Both the position numbers and the translations under genes were made by a program. 64,000 nucleotides of DNA. It comes from Cycas panzhihuaensis. Its lineage: Eukaryota; Cycadophyta. The stretch spans positions 81,909,741-81,973,740 of the forward strand of contig CM041465.1 in NCBI GenBank assembly GCA_023213395.1, in the 5' to 3' direction. The notes under the pieces are model-generated. The model searched no databases, was not told the origin of the DNA, and saw nothing but the letters and a program-made list of their open reading frames with translations. Of the stretch, positions 45,401 to 57,148 are shown in pieces. The number at the start of each line of letters is the position of its first letter. The first letter of the stretch is position 1.

Positions 45401-46320
45401 CTTTAACAAGTTAGTTAGGGGTTTGGCATTTATGGAAAAATCTGCTAAGAAATGCCTAAGGAAATCCAACCTACTATAAAAGGACTTAATTTGGCATTAT
45501 GTTTTGGCTGGGGGTATGTCAAGGATAGCTTTGACCCTGTCAGGGTCAATCTGGATCCCTTATTTAGAGACAAGAAAGCTAAAGAGCTTGGTGGCGATTA
45601 CGCAAAAGACGCATTTGAGTGAGTTCAAGCCCGACATAGTATTTGCATCATCATGTTAATATAACATCCAAATCCTTAGGATAATGGGATCTCTTATAAG
45701 AAAGGCCCATCATCTCATCCATAAAAACCTCAAGAGTCTTGTTTATGAGTGGTGAAGGCCATTTTGTGGTAGTCTTCAGGAGATATTTATTTGGTTATAT
45801 CTGGAGAAGCCATTAACCAAAGACATGACTTTAAAACTAGTTGTTCGATCAATGATTTAATTGATAAAGGGTAAAAGAAAGTTGTCTTTGGGGCATATGA
45901 TATTTACATCTCAGAATTCAATGAAAATCTAAATCATCTTGTTCTTTTTTACAATGGGAATGATATTGGAAACCCACTTAGGGTAATTAATGAAAGTGAT
46001 TAGTCCTGCATCTAGGAGCTTTTCTAGTTCTATTTTCACTATAGTAGATAATTTATGATGGAGAGGGCATTGCTTTCATCACATGGGGTGGGCAACTAGT
46101 ATGATCGTGAGGTTCTAGGTGACGATGGAAGGATATATTTGCTTCATGTCTAAGTAGTCCCACACAAAGACACCACAAAAATATTGGAAAAGAAGGGTGT
46201 ATTCCTCCATTTCTTCAAGTGAACATTCCTCTCCAACCTTTATAACATTACTGGGGGCAAGGGTGATATCTTTGGTTGCCCATATGTACATGGCATTACC
46301 CTCTTCAAATTGGATGGGGG
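45401..46320 (-). pseudogene. Gypsy-E reverse transcriptase
   Basis: Minus-strand pieces: VKIELEKLLDAGLITFINYP (about 46035), WVSNIIPIVKKNK, CPKDNFPLPFIN, then SLVNGFSRYNQINIS (first catalytic Asp, usual LxDGFSGYNQI, is Asn). At the YVDD box it reads LEVFMDEMM (about 45715), so the second Asp is Glu. The segment between them is shortened. VSKQGIQIDPDRVKAILDIP-like text near 45530 (with one stop) is the conserved thumb. Inactive. Confidence 0.82.
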
Positions 46321-47155
46321 CTTGCTAAATAAAGGGAGGTAAAGGAATTCTAGACTGATCTAGGTCAGCTAGGGGTAACTGTAAGGCTAAGCTCTTCTTG
46401 AAACCAAACTTATGGTGATCGATAGTGAGATTGGGCATAGGATCTACTAGATGCTCTAATAGAGCCTCATCATTTTCAAAATAATCTATCGCATGGATAA
46501 TTTTGCTTAGAGGTGATGAGGGATGAGGAGGAGGAGTGATGGGCCTATAATAATCGACCCACCACTCCATATAATCCAAAGACTCCTTGGAAGAGTCAAA
46601 GAGTGTCCTCCGATGTCATGGAATAGGAGGATCTTTATCCTTATTAACCAAGGAAGATGATAAGGTGTATGTAGTAGAGGATAAAGGAGCTCAGGAGTCC
46701 ACACATGAGATAAGGTGACCATGCATGATTCCTAAATACGGTGGGAGTGCTAGGGCCTTTTATAGAAGTGGTTAGGTCACGACTCGAGAACTAGATGGAT
46801 GATAAAGCAAGCACTCCCTGAGATGTTAAGGAGGGATATGGGGTGATGAGGCTCCTCATCCTTATCGCGAGCTCATGGTCACTTAGAGCGATAACATACC
46901 CATAACTCCCTACACTAATAAGGGTGAAGTAGATGAGGTTAGAGGAGGAAGGCGGGGCCCTTCCTCGATCTAGAGGTGCTAGGAATATCAATCATATAGG
47001 TGGAAGAATGGGTGGATGGGCCCTTGCTTCCCTTTGCTGAGTTGCAAGCCACATGGCCCGATGGAATGGTTTAGTAAGAGGAGGCTCTTAGGAAACAACT
47101 TTTATTCATCCTTCATGGATGAATTTAGGTACCATGGGTTGAACACCTCATATCT
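46321..47155 (-). pseudogene. Gypsy-E protease-RT linker
   Basis: Poorly conserved. Open stretches at 46325-46579 (LPLADLDQSRIPLPPF at its end) and 46507-46722 overlap in different frames. The first resembles the acidic spacer before RT in related elements. No catalytic motif is expected here. Confidence 0.5.
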
Positions 47156-47660
47156 AGTCAAGCCATGTGCATCTGAATAAAGTTGTAGTCCACATCTACA
47201 TCGAGAACTACTATATTTGCAAGGAAAGTTTGTCCTCGGGGTGAGGGAATAGAGACATCCTAATGGTGTCTTTTCACTACCATCATAGCCTTGGCAGCGT
47301 CATGGAATTCACTCAAGAGCCACTATGCCCAACTCCTACATTATCTTGAGGGCATAGCATTGACAGAAGAACCATTGTCTACAACAATTCTCTTAGGAGT
47401 GCACTAAGGAGTATCAATGAATATGGTGAAAGGATAGTGCCATTGGGGCTCCATTTCACTTATTAAAAGGAGGTCTTTAAGATCAAAGTTGATGAAAGGC
47501 TCCCAGTTCATGGTAGCACCCAAAGTGTGAATGGGAGCATCAACCAATCCTGAACCCTTGAGGAGGAGAGTGCATTCCTCAAGGTAACTCCATAGGACAT
47601 CCATCATAGACATCCTTGCGGCCACACTATGTAGCTCATCAATGATCAAGGATTTTCCTT
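47156..47660 (-). pseudogene. Gypsy-E aspartic protease
   Basis: Minus-strand RIVVDNGSSVNAMP near 47385 is the retropepsin active site of Gypsy elements (usual VLVDxGSxxNxL), with catalytic Asp and Gly present. Upstream it reads MEPQWHYPFTIFIDTP; downstream it reads LANIVVLDVDVDYNFIQMHM. One open stretch covers 47404-47649, and stops follow the active site. It probably began as the C-terminal part of a Gag-Pro polyprotein. Confidence 0.78.
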
Positions 47661-48549
47661 TCCTAATATGTTGGTGAAGGGGACTTTAGAAATTATAATG
47701 ACCCAGGTAGATAGGAATGCTCTTAGGGAGTGTCAGAATCTTAGAAGGTAGAGTGTCTAGGAAAGTTTGGTTGAGAAGAGGAGGCCCCAATAGCCTCTTT
47801 GGCTACTTGGGACTTAGTGACAACATGTAGAGGGTGGTCTCAAGCATCCAAATGACTCTTTCCTTTGTTATAGGATATAGAGGCTGAAGAGGTTCGATGG
47901 TAGGAACTAAGAGGAGAGGATGAGTTCCTTTCCCCCTTTCCTTTTACTTCCATGGAAGAAAGGTTAGGAGATCATCCACAATTTTGATTTCCCCTATTAT
48001 GGGCATGTTGATCCTATTCCCCATGTTTATGGAAGGGATCCCTCTAGACAAGTTAGTCAAAATTTAGGTTAGGTGATTGTTTAGAGGAGGAGTCATGAGG
48101 TGGGGCAAGTTTGGGATGTTGCACCTGACACTACAAGTCCTCATAGAAGAACTCACCATGAATGGACCACCACTTCTTATCTGTGAAAGGTTTGGTCTTC
48201 TTAGTTTGGGAGGAGTGGGTGTTTCTATTTTTGGGAGGTGTGGATTAAGAGGCCTAATGGATAGGTCTATGGAAATGCACGCAAGTGAAGAAGGAGTTTA
48301 GAGCTTAAGCTCCTTCATTTATGCGTTTAAGGAATATATAACAGAAGTCAAAGGGTCTATAATTTTCTTCGTTGAATGGGTAGAGACTTCTGGGATTATT
48401 GGGATCTTAGGTTGCTTGATGGAGGGGGTGCCTCTCATTATTGTGATGGTTTGAGAGGTTTCTTAAGACTTTCTTGGATCTCAATTGCCTCAAGCACCCA
48501 TCATTTATCTATAATGAAGTCATATATTATTGCCCCTATTTTGAGGACT
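47661..48549 (-). other. Gypsy-E gag-protease spacer
   Basis: Expected to encode the Gag C terminus and any zinc knuckle. I could not identify a CX2CX4HX4C motif. Plus-strand frames at 48077-48301 and 48376-48570 are antisense shadows. Confidence 0.4.
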
Positions 48550-49400
48550 TCAATATGGACATCGGTATGAGGCCATTCATGAAGATATCTCTCTTCAATT
48601 CTTGAGACAACGTAGCCTTCATAGAATGAAGGAGGTTGTGGAAGTGCCTCACGAAGTCATGGTTCATTTCTTCGTGACCTTGCTTGGCGAGAGTAGGGCT
48701 TTTATTCCACTCTTAAAAGGATGAGCTATGTCAAAATAGTTAATGAATTCATCCACCAACTGGCGAAAGGAATGAATAAAATGGGTGGGGAGATGATAAA
48801 ACCACTTGAGGGCATCTCCCTACAAATAACATGGAAAGATTTTCATTAAAATATGGTCATATACCTAATAATTGATGCATGGCATGAAAAAGCATAATGA
48901 ACAAAGGGGCATGCCCTATGTTGAGCTAATGGGTCAACAAGAGAAGAAGAGGGAGGTGGAGCAGATGCATGTGTCCTCCTTGAAGAGCTTGAGTATAAGA
49001 AAGGCATGGATTTGCCCCTTCTTGATGGGAGGGAACCAACCCTATTTGGGTGAAAGTTAAAAATGAAGTAAGTGGGCAAGAGGGGCCTACTCCCCCTTGT
49101 GAGGGCACCATGTTTAAGGTAGTGCATGAGGAAGAGAAAGGTGGATGGGAGATAGGATTTTACCCATATGGGTTGCTTATAGGAGGTGCAATCCCATATG
49201 AGTGAAGTGAATGCAACCCATAGACTCGAAGGGGATTTCCCTTTCCTAGTCCCCATGGTTGATATGTGTATCCCGGGGGTCGGTAAAGGGAAGGATCTAT
49301 TTGTTGGGATGGGGGGCACATGGGAATGGATCCCATGTGTCCCAAAGATGGGGGGTATGAGAGTCCTCTAAGTCGCATAAAAGGGGTACGAACCATAATT
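48550..49400 (-). pseudogene. Gypsy-E gag
   Basis: Minus-strand 49319-48846 is open for 157 codons. It is Pro/Ser-rich (THASAPPPSSSLVDPLAQHR) and leads to FVHYAFSCHASIIRYM, the start of the retrotrans_gag domain. A one-base frameshift near 48860 continues it as HILMKIFPCYL, stop, GDALKWFYHLPTHFIHSF (about 48800), QLVDEFINYFDIAHPF and, after another shift, HNLLHSMKATLSQELKRDIF (about 48620). The chosen start is uncertain: an in-frame Met at 49319 lies 900 bp from the LTR. The Gypsy fragment at 15850-16280 is a close relative of the core. Confidence 0.8.
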
Positions 49401-50194
49401 GTTTGAGGTGTAGTTGCTCAGTTAAGCAGAGGGATGCTCAACCCAATTTAAGATGTCGACATGCTTTAGATAGCCTCGTGGGTATGAGAAACATATAAAG
49501 AAAATGGAGAAATAGGGGGTAGCCCTATTGTAATCATGAGGGTAGTCTGGGAAGAGTTAGGAGGTGCAGATGAAGAAGAAGGAAGTGCCATGCCTCAAAG
49601 GATGGTTCCCAACCACTTTGGAGCAGGTTGGGCACTCACATCCTGAAATCATTATTATAACACTTCTACAATATCTACAGGAGGGGTTCTTGCTTGCTTG
49701 TATAAGGTGGAATGGTCCTCATGAGAACTAGAACCCACAGGTTGATCCTCATAGGTACCCTTACCAAGGTGGTGATAACCCATGGTGGACGACACACCCA
49801 TGCCATACATGGAGGGATGATGGAAATCTGAATGTTCTTGGTCACCCAGATAAAAAATAGGGTCATTACCCTCTTGGGCAGGACCCTAGAATGACGTTGA
49901 AGTTTATTGTTGGGTCTCAAAAACATAGGCATGATATGCCCATTCTATAGGACATCCCTCCATAGCGAGTTCAGAGTCAGTTAATGGAAGGGAGGAATAA
50001 AGAGATTCTTCCAATATGGGAGGGAGATCTCAAAATTGACAAGAAAATTATCACATTCATGTCTCACCTGGAACTTGGAAGAAATAAGAGTAAATCAAGG
50101 AAAAAGATATTAGGGATGGCCCAACAAATCCAAAAGATAAAGGCAAAGGGAGAATGACATGCTAACACAAGGGAAGATTGCAACATTCTCTTAC
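49401..50194 (-). other. Gypsy-E leader
   Basis: Sequence between the primer site and gag. One antisense frame (49675-49932) has no recognised motif. It could encode the extreme N terminus of Gag, because related elements start closer to the primer site. Confidence 0.4.
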
Positions 50195-50220
50195 TAGTAA
50201 GTCCCCAGTATGGTCACTAA
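50195..50220 (-). other. Probable primer binding site of Gypsy-E
   Basis: On the minus strand the LTR ends ...CTTCCA and is followed by TTAGTGACCATACTGGGGAC. The GACC...CTGGGGAC pattern resembles primer sites of large plant Gypsy elements. It is clearly not the tRNA-iMet type used by the Copia elements here. The exact tRNA is not assigned. Confidence 0.6.
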
Positions 50221-53200
50221 TGGAAGTGCACCTCTAGGGGGTCAGTACAGATAATAGATTTTAATCCAATACTATAGTTATAACAGGGGCCTAGAAACCT
50301 TAAGAGGGAATGATAGGTCACCCTCAAAGGGTGTCTTCACATCAAAATACAGGTTTAAGGACTCGCAAATAGCGTTATGACTTCCCCTTTGTACAAGTAC
50401 CTTCTTCGATTTGGATTGAGAAAGGGGCATCCTCAGATTACTGAGTAGCCTAAGGGAAGCTCTCTTATCCTTATAGGGAAAGAAGAGACACTTGGCTTCC
50501 TTTCAAAAAAGGAGGGCAAGTAGGATAGGAGAAGGAAGTGAATAAGGGTGAGAGGCAATCTAGAGCAGCCTACCCACAAATCTAGAAAGGAATCAAGGAA
50601 AAGGTGGGAATAGACATGAAGATGCCAAAGCTAGGAGGGTATGAGATCTTCATAGGCTACCAAGAAAGACATAAAGGGTTTACAGGTGTGGCGGTCATAT
50701 GGTCTTGGAAACATCTTTCCAAAAATGTAGCCTGATGCAAATATGGTCAAAGGAAATAAGATAAACAACTAATCAGAATAACAAGCATGCAAAGTAATCA
50801 TGTAAACCTTTTCCTATCTATAACCCTATCTTCTTTTACCCTTTCAAGTGAATGCAAGTGCTAAACTAAGAGTAACGATGAGGTAGAAGGAAAGGATAGA
50901 ATACAAGGGGGTGCCTTGCATAGGTTGCCCCCCCTTTAATAAGAGGAGGATTAGTTTGATTAAGGAAAACAAGGAGTTATGAGTGTTCCCTATATACATA
51001 CAATATGACCATGCAACCTTATTCTCCCCACCTTCAAGCAATGCAATACATGAAAGACCCTTCTAAGAAAATATATGAAGCTTTAAATCTTTTCCTTTTG
51101 AGAGTAAGCTAAGGGATAAAGAAAGGAGCGTAAGGGGAAGAGAGAGTAGGTGTATAGAAAATGTGCACCTGGATGCGGTGGTTGATATCGTGATCACTTA
51201 CCTCTTCACTGTCTCTCCTCACTCCATGCTTCCACAAGTTTCCCTAGTTGTCATAGTTGCCATGGGAGTTGTTGAAGATGGAGGAAAAGGGGCTTCCTTC
51301 CCTTCCCTTTATCCTCCAAGCGGGGCTAACTCACTGTCCCCTAAGTTATTTGATATGAAATGAAAAGTGGAAATGAAGCAAAATGATATAACCTCAAGAA
51401 GCAAGCCAAAACGAAAGAAATCAACACCTCTTATTATGTTGTGGGTTGTTCGCGTGAAGGGACCAACCAACCTTATGCTATGAGAAAATACCTATAAATC
51501 TTTACAAGCAAACAACATATGCATGCATATATATATAATAGTTGTGTGTCCCACCTAGGTGATATAGATTTAGTCTTAATAATAAAAGGAAAGGAGAGTG
51601 ATAGTTAATATACTAATTTCCTTTTACAAACAAATACCTTCGTACAGCCAAAAGAGAAATGGAGAGAAAATGAGTAAGGTAGCCCTAGAATGGATAGCTC
51701 CTTTAAGTAAGACACTTTCTAGATATATAGGTATGGCATGGATGAGCTAAGTAGAAAGCAAAGATTCAAGTAGTATAGAATCAAAAGTTTACAAAAATTA
51801 TAAATGTTGCAAAAGTTGTGAACGTTGTAAGAGTTATAAATATGGTGAGAGATGTAAATATATGAGAGCTCTAAATATTATGAAAGGAAAAGTAGTTCTA
51901 TGAGGGCTACTAGTAATGGGGTATGTCTGATTAATACAAATCTGCGGTACCATAAATCTTTGTAAATATAAAGGATATTAAGCCTATGGGATGCCTAGCT
52001 AATGGAGTGGGTATGGTGTGGAGAAACCTTACAGTAGGGGATGCTCTTGAGGATGTGGCATTAGGGTCGAACTCTAGCTATTTGCTCCTCTTTCTCTTCT
52101 CAAGAATGTCCTAAACCCATCTAACTATTATCTAGTGGGAACCCAAGGGTTAGATGATACCATCTAAGGGGAAAAGAGGATGTTTTTCCTCCCTTTGCAC
52201 ACCAAAAATATAGCAAAATATATGCTAAAACATGTGATGAAAAGTGCAGCCAATGAAATAAGTATACTTAAGAAAGAACCATAGAAAAGAACATGCTTTC
52301 AGTTATGAAAATCATATAAACTAGATGTTATCTCAAGAGCAAAGATGAGGAAATCCAAAACCTTACTTTTTTAGTGAAGAAGGCCTCTTTTAAGAGGAGA
52401 GAGGACCTTGAACCTTAAAAGACTGGTTATTGTTTCTATAATGAGCCTTAGAAGAAACTTATGTCACCAGTGAATCCCTATTTCACACCTACAAGTTAGG
52501 GTTTCTGCCTTATCAAAGATTGAGTAGAGGAAGGAGGGAGAAGAGAGTGTTTTTTTAGTGTGAGAGAGTAAGAGTGAATCTAAAATTTTATTTTTATATC
52601 CCAATTAGGTTTTCAAAATAATTAGGATTTAGTTTGGGTAGGAAGAGACCCTTTTCCATGTGTTAGATTCATAATAAATGCGAATCTGGCCATTTTTGGC
52701 GCAATAATTAATGAACAATCACCCCATGGTAAACTTTGTAGCACCATAATTATTGATGAGGTACTACAAAGATTGACACGCAAAGAAAATAAATGAAAAT
52801 AAAAAAGAGACTTAGGGAGTCCTTAAAAGATTAGTCCCATGGTGTAAAAGCAAAGTTTGGTGGACTAGTAAGCATTTTCAGGGGCTCTAGAGTGGTGGGG
52901 CTCCCCAAGTGTGTAAAAGGGTGAAGACTAAGCTACAATAATGATATAAAAGTATGTTAATGAGTAGACAAGTCAAAACCCACCTTGTGGTCATACAACA
53001 AGTTAGGAGTGAGCTAAGTGGGTTGTGGAGGCCTATGAGCACCTACAAACTCTAAGGGAAGCATCTCTAGGAGCTATGTGATGCCATAGGACCATAGTCT
53101 TGAGTTGTCATAGGCTTGATTACAGTCACAAGCAAGAAGTAGGAAACCAAAGTAGGCATCAAAACAATATATATAACTACATCATGCCACTAGGACTATA

Positions 53201-53303
53201 AACACATCTCATCATGCCATAAAAGTTAATAAGGTAAGAGATAGAGACGTATACATGTGCTTACATGGAAGATGTTGTTCCTATCCATTTCTGGTAGGAA
53301 ACA
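50221..53303 (-). repeat. 5' LTR of Gypsy-E
   Basis: Co-linear with 35708-38837. It starts TGGAAGTGCACC and ends TAGGAAACA. The degenerate TTGCAAAAGTTGTGAACG-type short repeats (51790-51890) and the small frame at 51163-51363 are shared with the left copy. This is the 5' LTR because the element is read on the minus strand. Confidence 0.88.
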
Positions 53304-54372
53304 CATGCCAATGAGAAGATTTAGGGACTTGGATAAACCTTGATACAACACTAACCGTATGTATGATGTCGGGCTATGTAGATGTCAAATATATAAGGCT
53401 TCCAATCAACTATCTATAATATGTAGGATCCACTAGTGTATAGTCATCAAGTTTGGATAGCTTAATACCAACTTCAACTGGTATAGATAAAGCTTTGCAA
53501 TCACTCATCTTAAACTTTTAGAGTAATTTAGAGGTATATTTTCTTTGAGAAATAAAAATATTATCGTTGTCTTGCCAAACTTATAATCCTAGGAAGTAGT
53601 GCATTAAACCCAAGTTAGTCATTTTGAACTCTTTACATATGTCAGCTTTGAATTTTTGGGAGAGGTGAGAATCATTTCCTATATAGACAATATCATCAAC
53701 ATAAAATCACATGATTAATATAGAATCTCGTTCAATTTTAATGTACAGATTCAAATCCAATTGAGTTGTTTGAAATCTTTAGTCTCTAAAATATTTGTCA
53801 ATCCTAGAGTACCATGCTCTAAGTGTTTGTTTTAAATCGTAAAGTGTCTTTTTGAATTTATACACTTTATTTTATTCCCCTCTAACTTTAAAAGCTTTTA
53901 ATTATTGTACATATATATTTTCCTCAATGTAGCTATTAAGGAATGTACTTTTAACATCCATCTAATGAACATTCTAACCATTTTGGGCAGTTAGACTCAA
54001 CATCATATGAACTATTTCCATCTGTATAATAGGAGCAAAGGTTTCATTGTAATCTATGCCTTCTCTTTGGGCATATCCTTTGGCAACAAGTCTGGATTTG
54101 TTTTTCAATGAATCCATCAAATCTAAATTTGGTCTTATAGACCCATTTGGTTACAACGCTCATTTTATTGGGAGGAAGGTCAACAGGTTCTTATGTGTTA
54201 TTTTTTACTATAGAACGGTATTCTTCTTCCATAGCTTTCCTCCATTCATCATGGGTTCCTACCTCTTTAAAGGTATGAGGCTAATGGGCTTTTATTACTT
54301 AATTCGTAAGGGTAAAGTTAACTTGATGTGAATGAGTAGATCTTCTTTCATAGTTACTATCCAAAATATTAT
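53304..54372 (-). pseudogene. Copia-D reverse transcriptase
   Basis: Minus-strand text is nearly complete, with few stops: SRLVAKGYAQREGIDYNETF (about 54075), MDVKSTFLNSYIEENIYV with the first catalytic Asp, FYVDDIVYIGND (about 53690) with both Asp of YVDD, TNLGLMHYFLGL and GSLIYLTST near 53400. It breaks off at 53304 after VPKSSHWH. The next residues of that motif are found at 35707 on the far side of Gypsy-E. This is the best-preserved RT in the window. Confidence 0.9.
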
Positions 54373-54640
54373 CTAGGTCATGACTTCTTTACACCCATTT
54401 AGGAAATTTTTAGGGTTGAGAGGAGGTTCCTTCATCACTTGGCCTTGATACATCAATACTTTACCTTGGATCCTATCTAGATGGCACATATATGGACCTA
54501 GGAGATGATTCGGAATTATTATAACATCCTTGCCTTTGTCTTGAATATAATCTAAATGATAATAGTCATCCTCTTTGAACACAACATCTCTGCTAACCAT
54601 GGCCTTTCTTTCTTTGGGGTTATATACCTTGTATGATTTG
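54373..54640 (-). pseudogene. Copia-D integrase-RT linker
   Basis: An open stretch of 75 codons starts MVSRDVVFKEDDYY, the usual xSRDVxFxE motif that ends the Copia integrase region, followed by a divergent charged linker. Confidence 0.65.
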
Positions 54641-55535
54641 AAAGCATCACTATAATGAATATATATTAAATTCTTTTGTCATCAAGCTTAGCCCCCTTTT
54701 GTTTAGGAACATGGACATAAGCTAGGCATCTAAAGATTCTCAAGTGATGGATACTAGATTTGTAATTAATCTATGCATCTTTAGATGTCATCCATCTAAG
54801 AGCCTTGGTGGTATACCTATTTTGGAGGTAAACTATAGTGTACAAATTTTACCCAAATCTCATGTTCCAACTTCTTATCTTTTAGCATGCACCTAGCAAT
54901 CTCAATTATGATGTGATTTTCTCATTCAACAACCCCATTTTATTATGGAGTGTAGGGGTTGGTGTATTATATTCTAATGCCATGATATGTACAATAGGCA
55001 TTAAATTTATTAAAAATAAACTATCCCCCATTATCTGATCTTAAGGAGAGTATCTTATGTCTACATTATTTTTTGAAAAAAGTTTTGAAGTCTATGAAAC
55101 ATTTGAATGCATCTTATTTAAATTTTAAGGAATAAACCCTTGTTTTTCTTGTGTAATCATCAAGGAATATAAGGAAATACTTTGCACCAGCTAATGGTGG
55201 GACATTCATAGGACCACAAAGATCTGTATAGATTAGATGAAGAGGTCCTTCTACTTTATAACTTCCAATAGGAAAACTTTCCCTATGTTGTTTTCCTAGT
55301 AGATAACCTTCACAAATGTCCTTATTAGCTTTGATTTATGGTAGCCCTTCCACTATATTTTTTTCTTCATAAGAGCTAAGATTCCATAATTTAAGTGCCA
55401 AATCTTTTATGCCATATGTCACCATTTAATTTGATTGTAGGCTTTAAAGTATAGTTATTCAAAGGAGTTAAAACTAGCTTGGAAAACTTATGCTTAGTCA
55501 TTTATTCTTTTATAACCACTACTTTGATCTTCCTC
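54641..55535 (-). pseudogene. Copia-D integrase
   Basis: Minus strand: CEGYLLGKQHRESFP (CX2C with the second Cys changed to Tyr). Then LIYTDLCGPMNV (about 55225), SLRSDNGG (about 55035, stop right after) and NGVVE, stop, ENH (about 54930): all three catalytic acids are kept. FLIFLDDYTRKT and RCLAYVHVPKQKGAKL (about 54720) support the family. Stops are frequent. Confidence 0.85.
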
Positions 55536-55900
55536 TTATCCTTAATAGTACGTTCATCATTGTCAAATATGACCTTGTAATCCTACTCCATCACCTATCC
55601 CATTAATAGAAGGTTTTTATTAAGTGTTGGAATGTGTAAAACATCATCAAGGTATCTATCTTCACCTGTATCTATCGTGATAGAAACTTTGCCTCTTCTA
55701 ATAGATTCATGTGAGGTATCATCTCCAAATATGATTGATCCCTTCCTAGTCTTATTAATATTTTAAAACATGTCCTCTTTATGAGCCACATGTGTAGAGT
55801 AACCTAAGTCTATATACCAACAATCCTCTTCCTTCCCATATATAACAAAACTTAATAAGTATAAATAATTATTTTCTCTAGTTTCAATAATTGTATTAGC
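55536..55900 (-). pseudogene. Copia-D protease
   Basis: Minus-strand WYIDLGYSTHVAHKEDMF near 55825 is the active site with D-S-G changed to D-L-G. It continues GSIIFGDDTSHESI, VSITIDTGEDRYLDDVLHIP and LNKNLLLMG near 55590. The changed Ser next to the catalytic Asp probably weakens or kills activity. Confidence 0.8.
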
Positions 55901-56984
55901 ACTACCCCTTATAGGAGGCCATTCTTAGTAAAACACCTTTTATCAGTATGTCTAACTTTCTTGAAAAAGGTATAATGAATTGCATCCCTTCCTCCTTAGC
56001 TAAGACTCCTGCTTCTAGGATTTACTCAATCAATGTAGCATGTTCTTCCTCTTTCCAAGTATGGACCCTGATTATCCCTTTGTCTATTGTTAGGATAATT
56101 AAAGTTAGACCTTTGAAAGTTTGTATGACCCTTGACAATTTTAGTAACATTGGTTTGCTTCTTAATGTCTCTCTTGACCTTGATATCTTTATTGGCTAAG
56201 ATATCTTTGATTTGCTCCTTGATTTCTTTAGTGGGGAGCTTGGTATCTCGGTTGATGTTCTTGATGTATCTCTTATTTGGGATTTCTATCTCTCCCCCTT
56301 GGGGATTAGTTCCTAGATCTTGAACTTTCGACTTAGAATTTGACTTCATCCTTACTTTGGTTGCAAAAGTATATTCTAAGGATTCACTTAATCTCTTCTT
56401 CTCCTCAATTGTCATTAACATGACACTTAATTATTTAATCTTTAAGGTACATAGGTCTTTTGAGACTTATATGCTTGTTACCACTACCTCAAATCTCTTC
56501 ACTTTATCAACACACCTAAGAATCCTTTCAATAACCCTTTGTTTAGTTACGATTTCACTAAGAGATCTCATCTAATTTACAAGGTCTTGAATCTTTATTA
56601 CAAATTTATTAATAGAATCATTGAGCATCATCCTCAAATTCTTAAATATACTCCTCAATGTTTGGAGCTTAGATGAAGCTACACCTTCATAAATAAGTTG
56701 TAAAGTATCCCATGCTTCCTTAGACTTAGAAGTCTCATTAACTCTTGGAAAAATATGGTCTTTTAAGGCACAAACATTCAAAGCTAGAGATTTATTATCT
56801 TTCTTTATAGACTCCTTGAATGTTTGTTTTCTACTTCAATTATATTTTAACCAAGTTTTATGTAACTTATCTTCACAATATCCCACATATCCTTAATAAG
56901 TATGAGTCTCATCTTCCTACTCTAACTTGAGAAATTTGATCCATCAAATTTGGAAATGAGCATATTAGTAAAACTAGTTGCCAT
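55901..56984 (-). pseudogene. Copia-D gag
   Basis: The ATG at 56984-56982 (minus) starts MATSFTNMLISKFDGSNFSS, a typical Copia Gag N terminus. The UBN2 core is open at 56781-56572 (SKSKEAWDTLQLIYEGVA). A Lys-rich part follows at 56421-56026. The zinc knuckle near 55940-55985 reads YTFFKKVRHTDKRCFTKN, where both Cys of the CX2C pair have become Tyr and Phe. A few stops lie between these pieces. Confidence 0.85.
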
Positions 56985-57148
56985 TATGCTTTAAAATAAG
57001 ATTTTATTTAAATGTCTCCTAAAATATAGGTTTTCTAAGGTATAATTTTAAATTGTATTATATTTCCTAAAAAGGTTGCTAGACTCTAAGTTTATGGGTC
57101 TTTAATAAAGCCTTCATTTGATATTGTATCTAATGGTGCTTACCTATA
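56985..57148 (-). other. Copia-D leader remnant
   Basis: The short sequence upstream of the gag ATG includes a poor primer-site-like stretch (minus strand ACAATATCAAATGAAGGC near 57115-57128). Gypsy-F interrupts it at 57149, so the Copia-D 5' LTR would lie to the right of 63940 or is lost. Confidence 0.4.

Larger units (their letters stand above)
35708..53303 (-). mobile_element. Gypsy-E, 17.6-kb Ty3/Gypsy element (Tat-like) nested in Copia-D
   Basis: Two LTRs of about 3.1 kb (35708-38837 and 50221-53303) start TGGAAG and are co-linear at roughly 85% by eye. Between them, on the minus strand, are gag, protease, RT, RNase H and integrase in Gypsy order. Beyond integrase there is an antisense frame and an RNase H-like domain. 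Very long LTRs, a large internal region and an antisense ORF between pol and the 3' LTR are hallmarks of the Tat lineage (Grande, Retand, Ogre types). The expected target duplication sits in the right place (CTTCT at 35702, CATGC at 53304) but is no longer identical. The Copia-D protein motif is continuous across the insertion, which proves nesting. All catalytic domains are mutated. Confidence 0.85.

Noticed and set aside
48872-49371. Plus-strand and second minus-strand frames over Gypsy-E gag
   Set aside because: They overlap the gag frame that is supported by a retrotrans_gag core and are taken as shadows.
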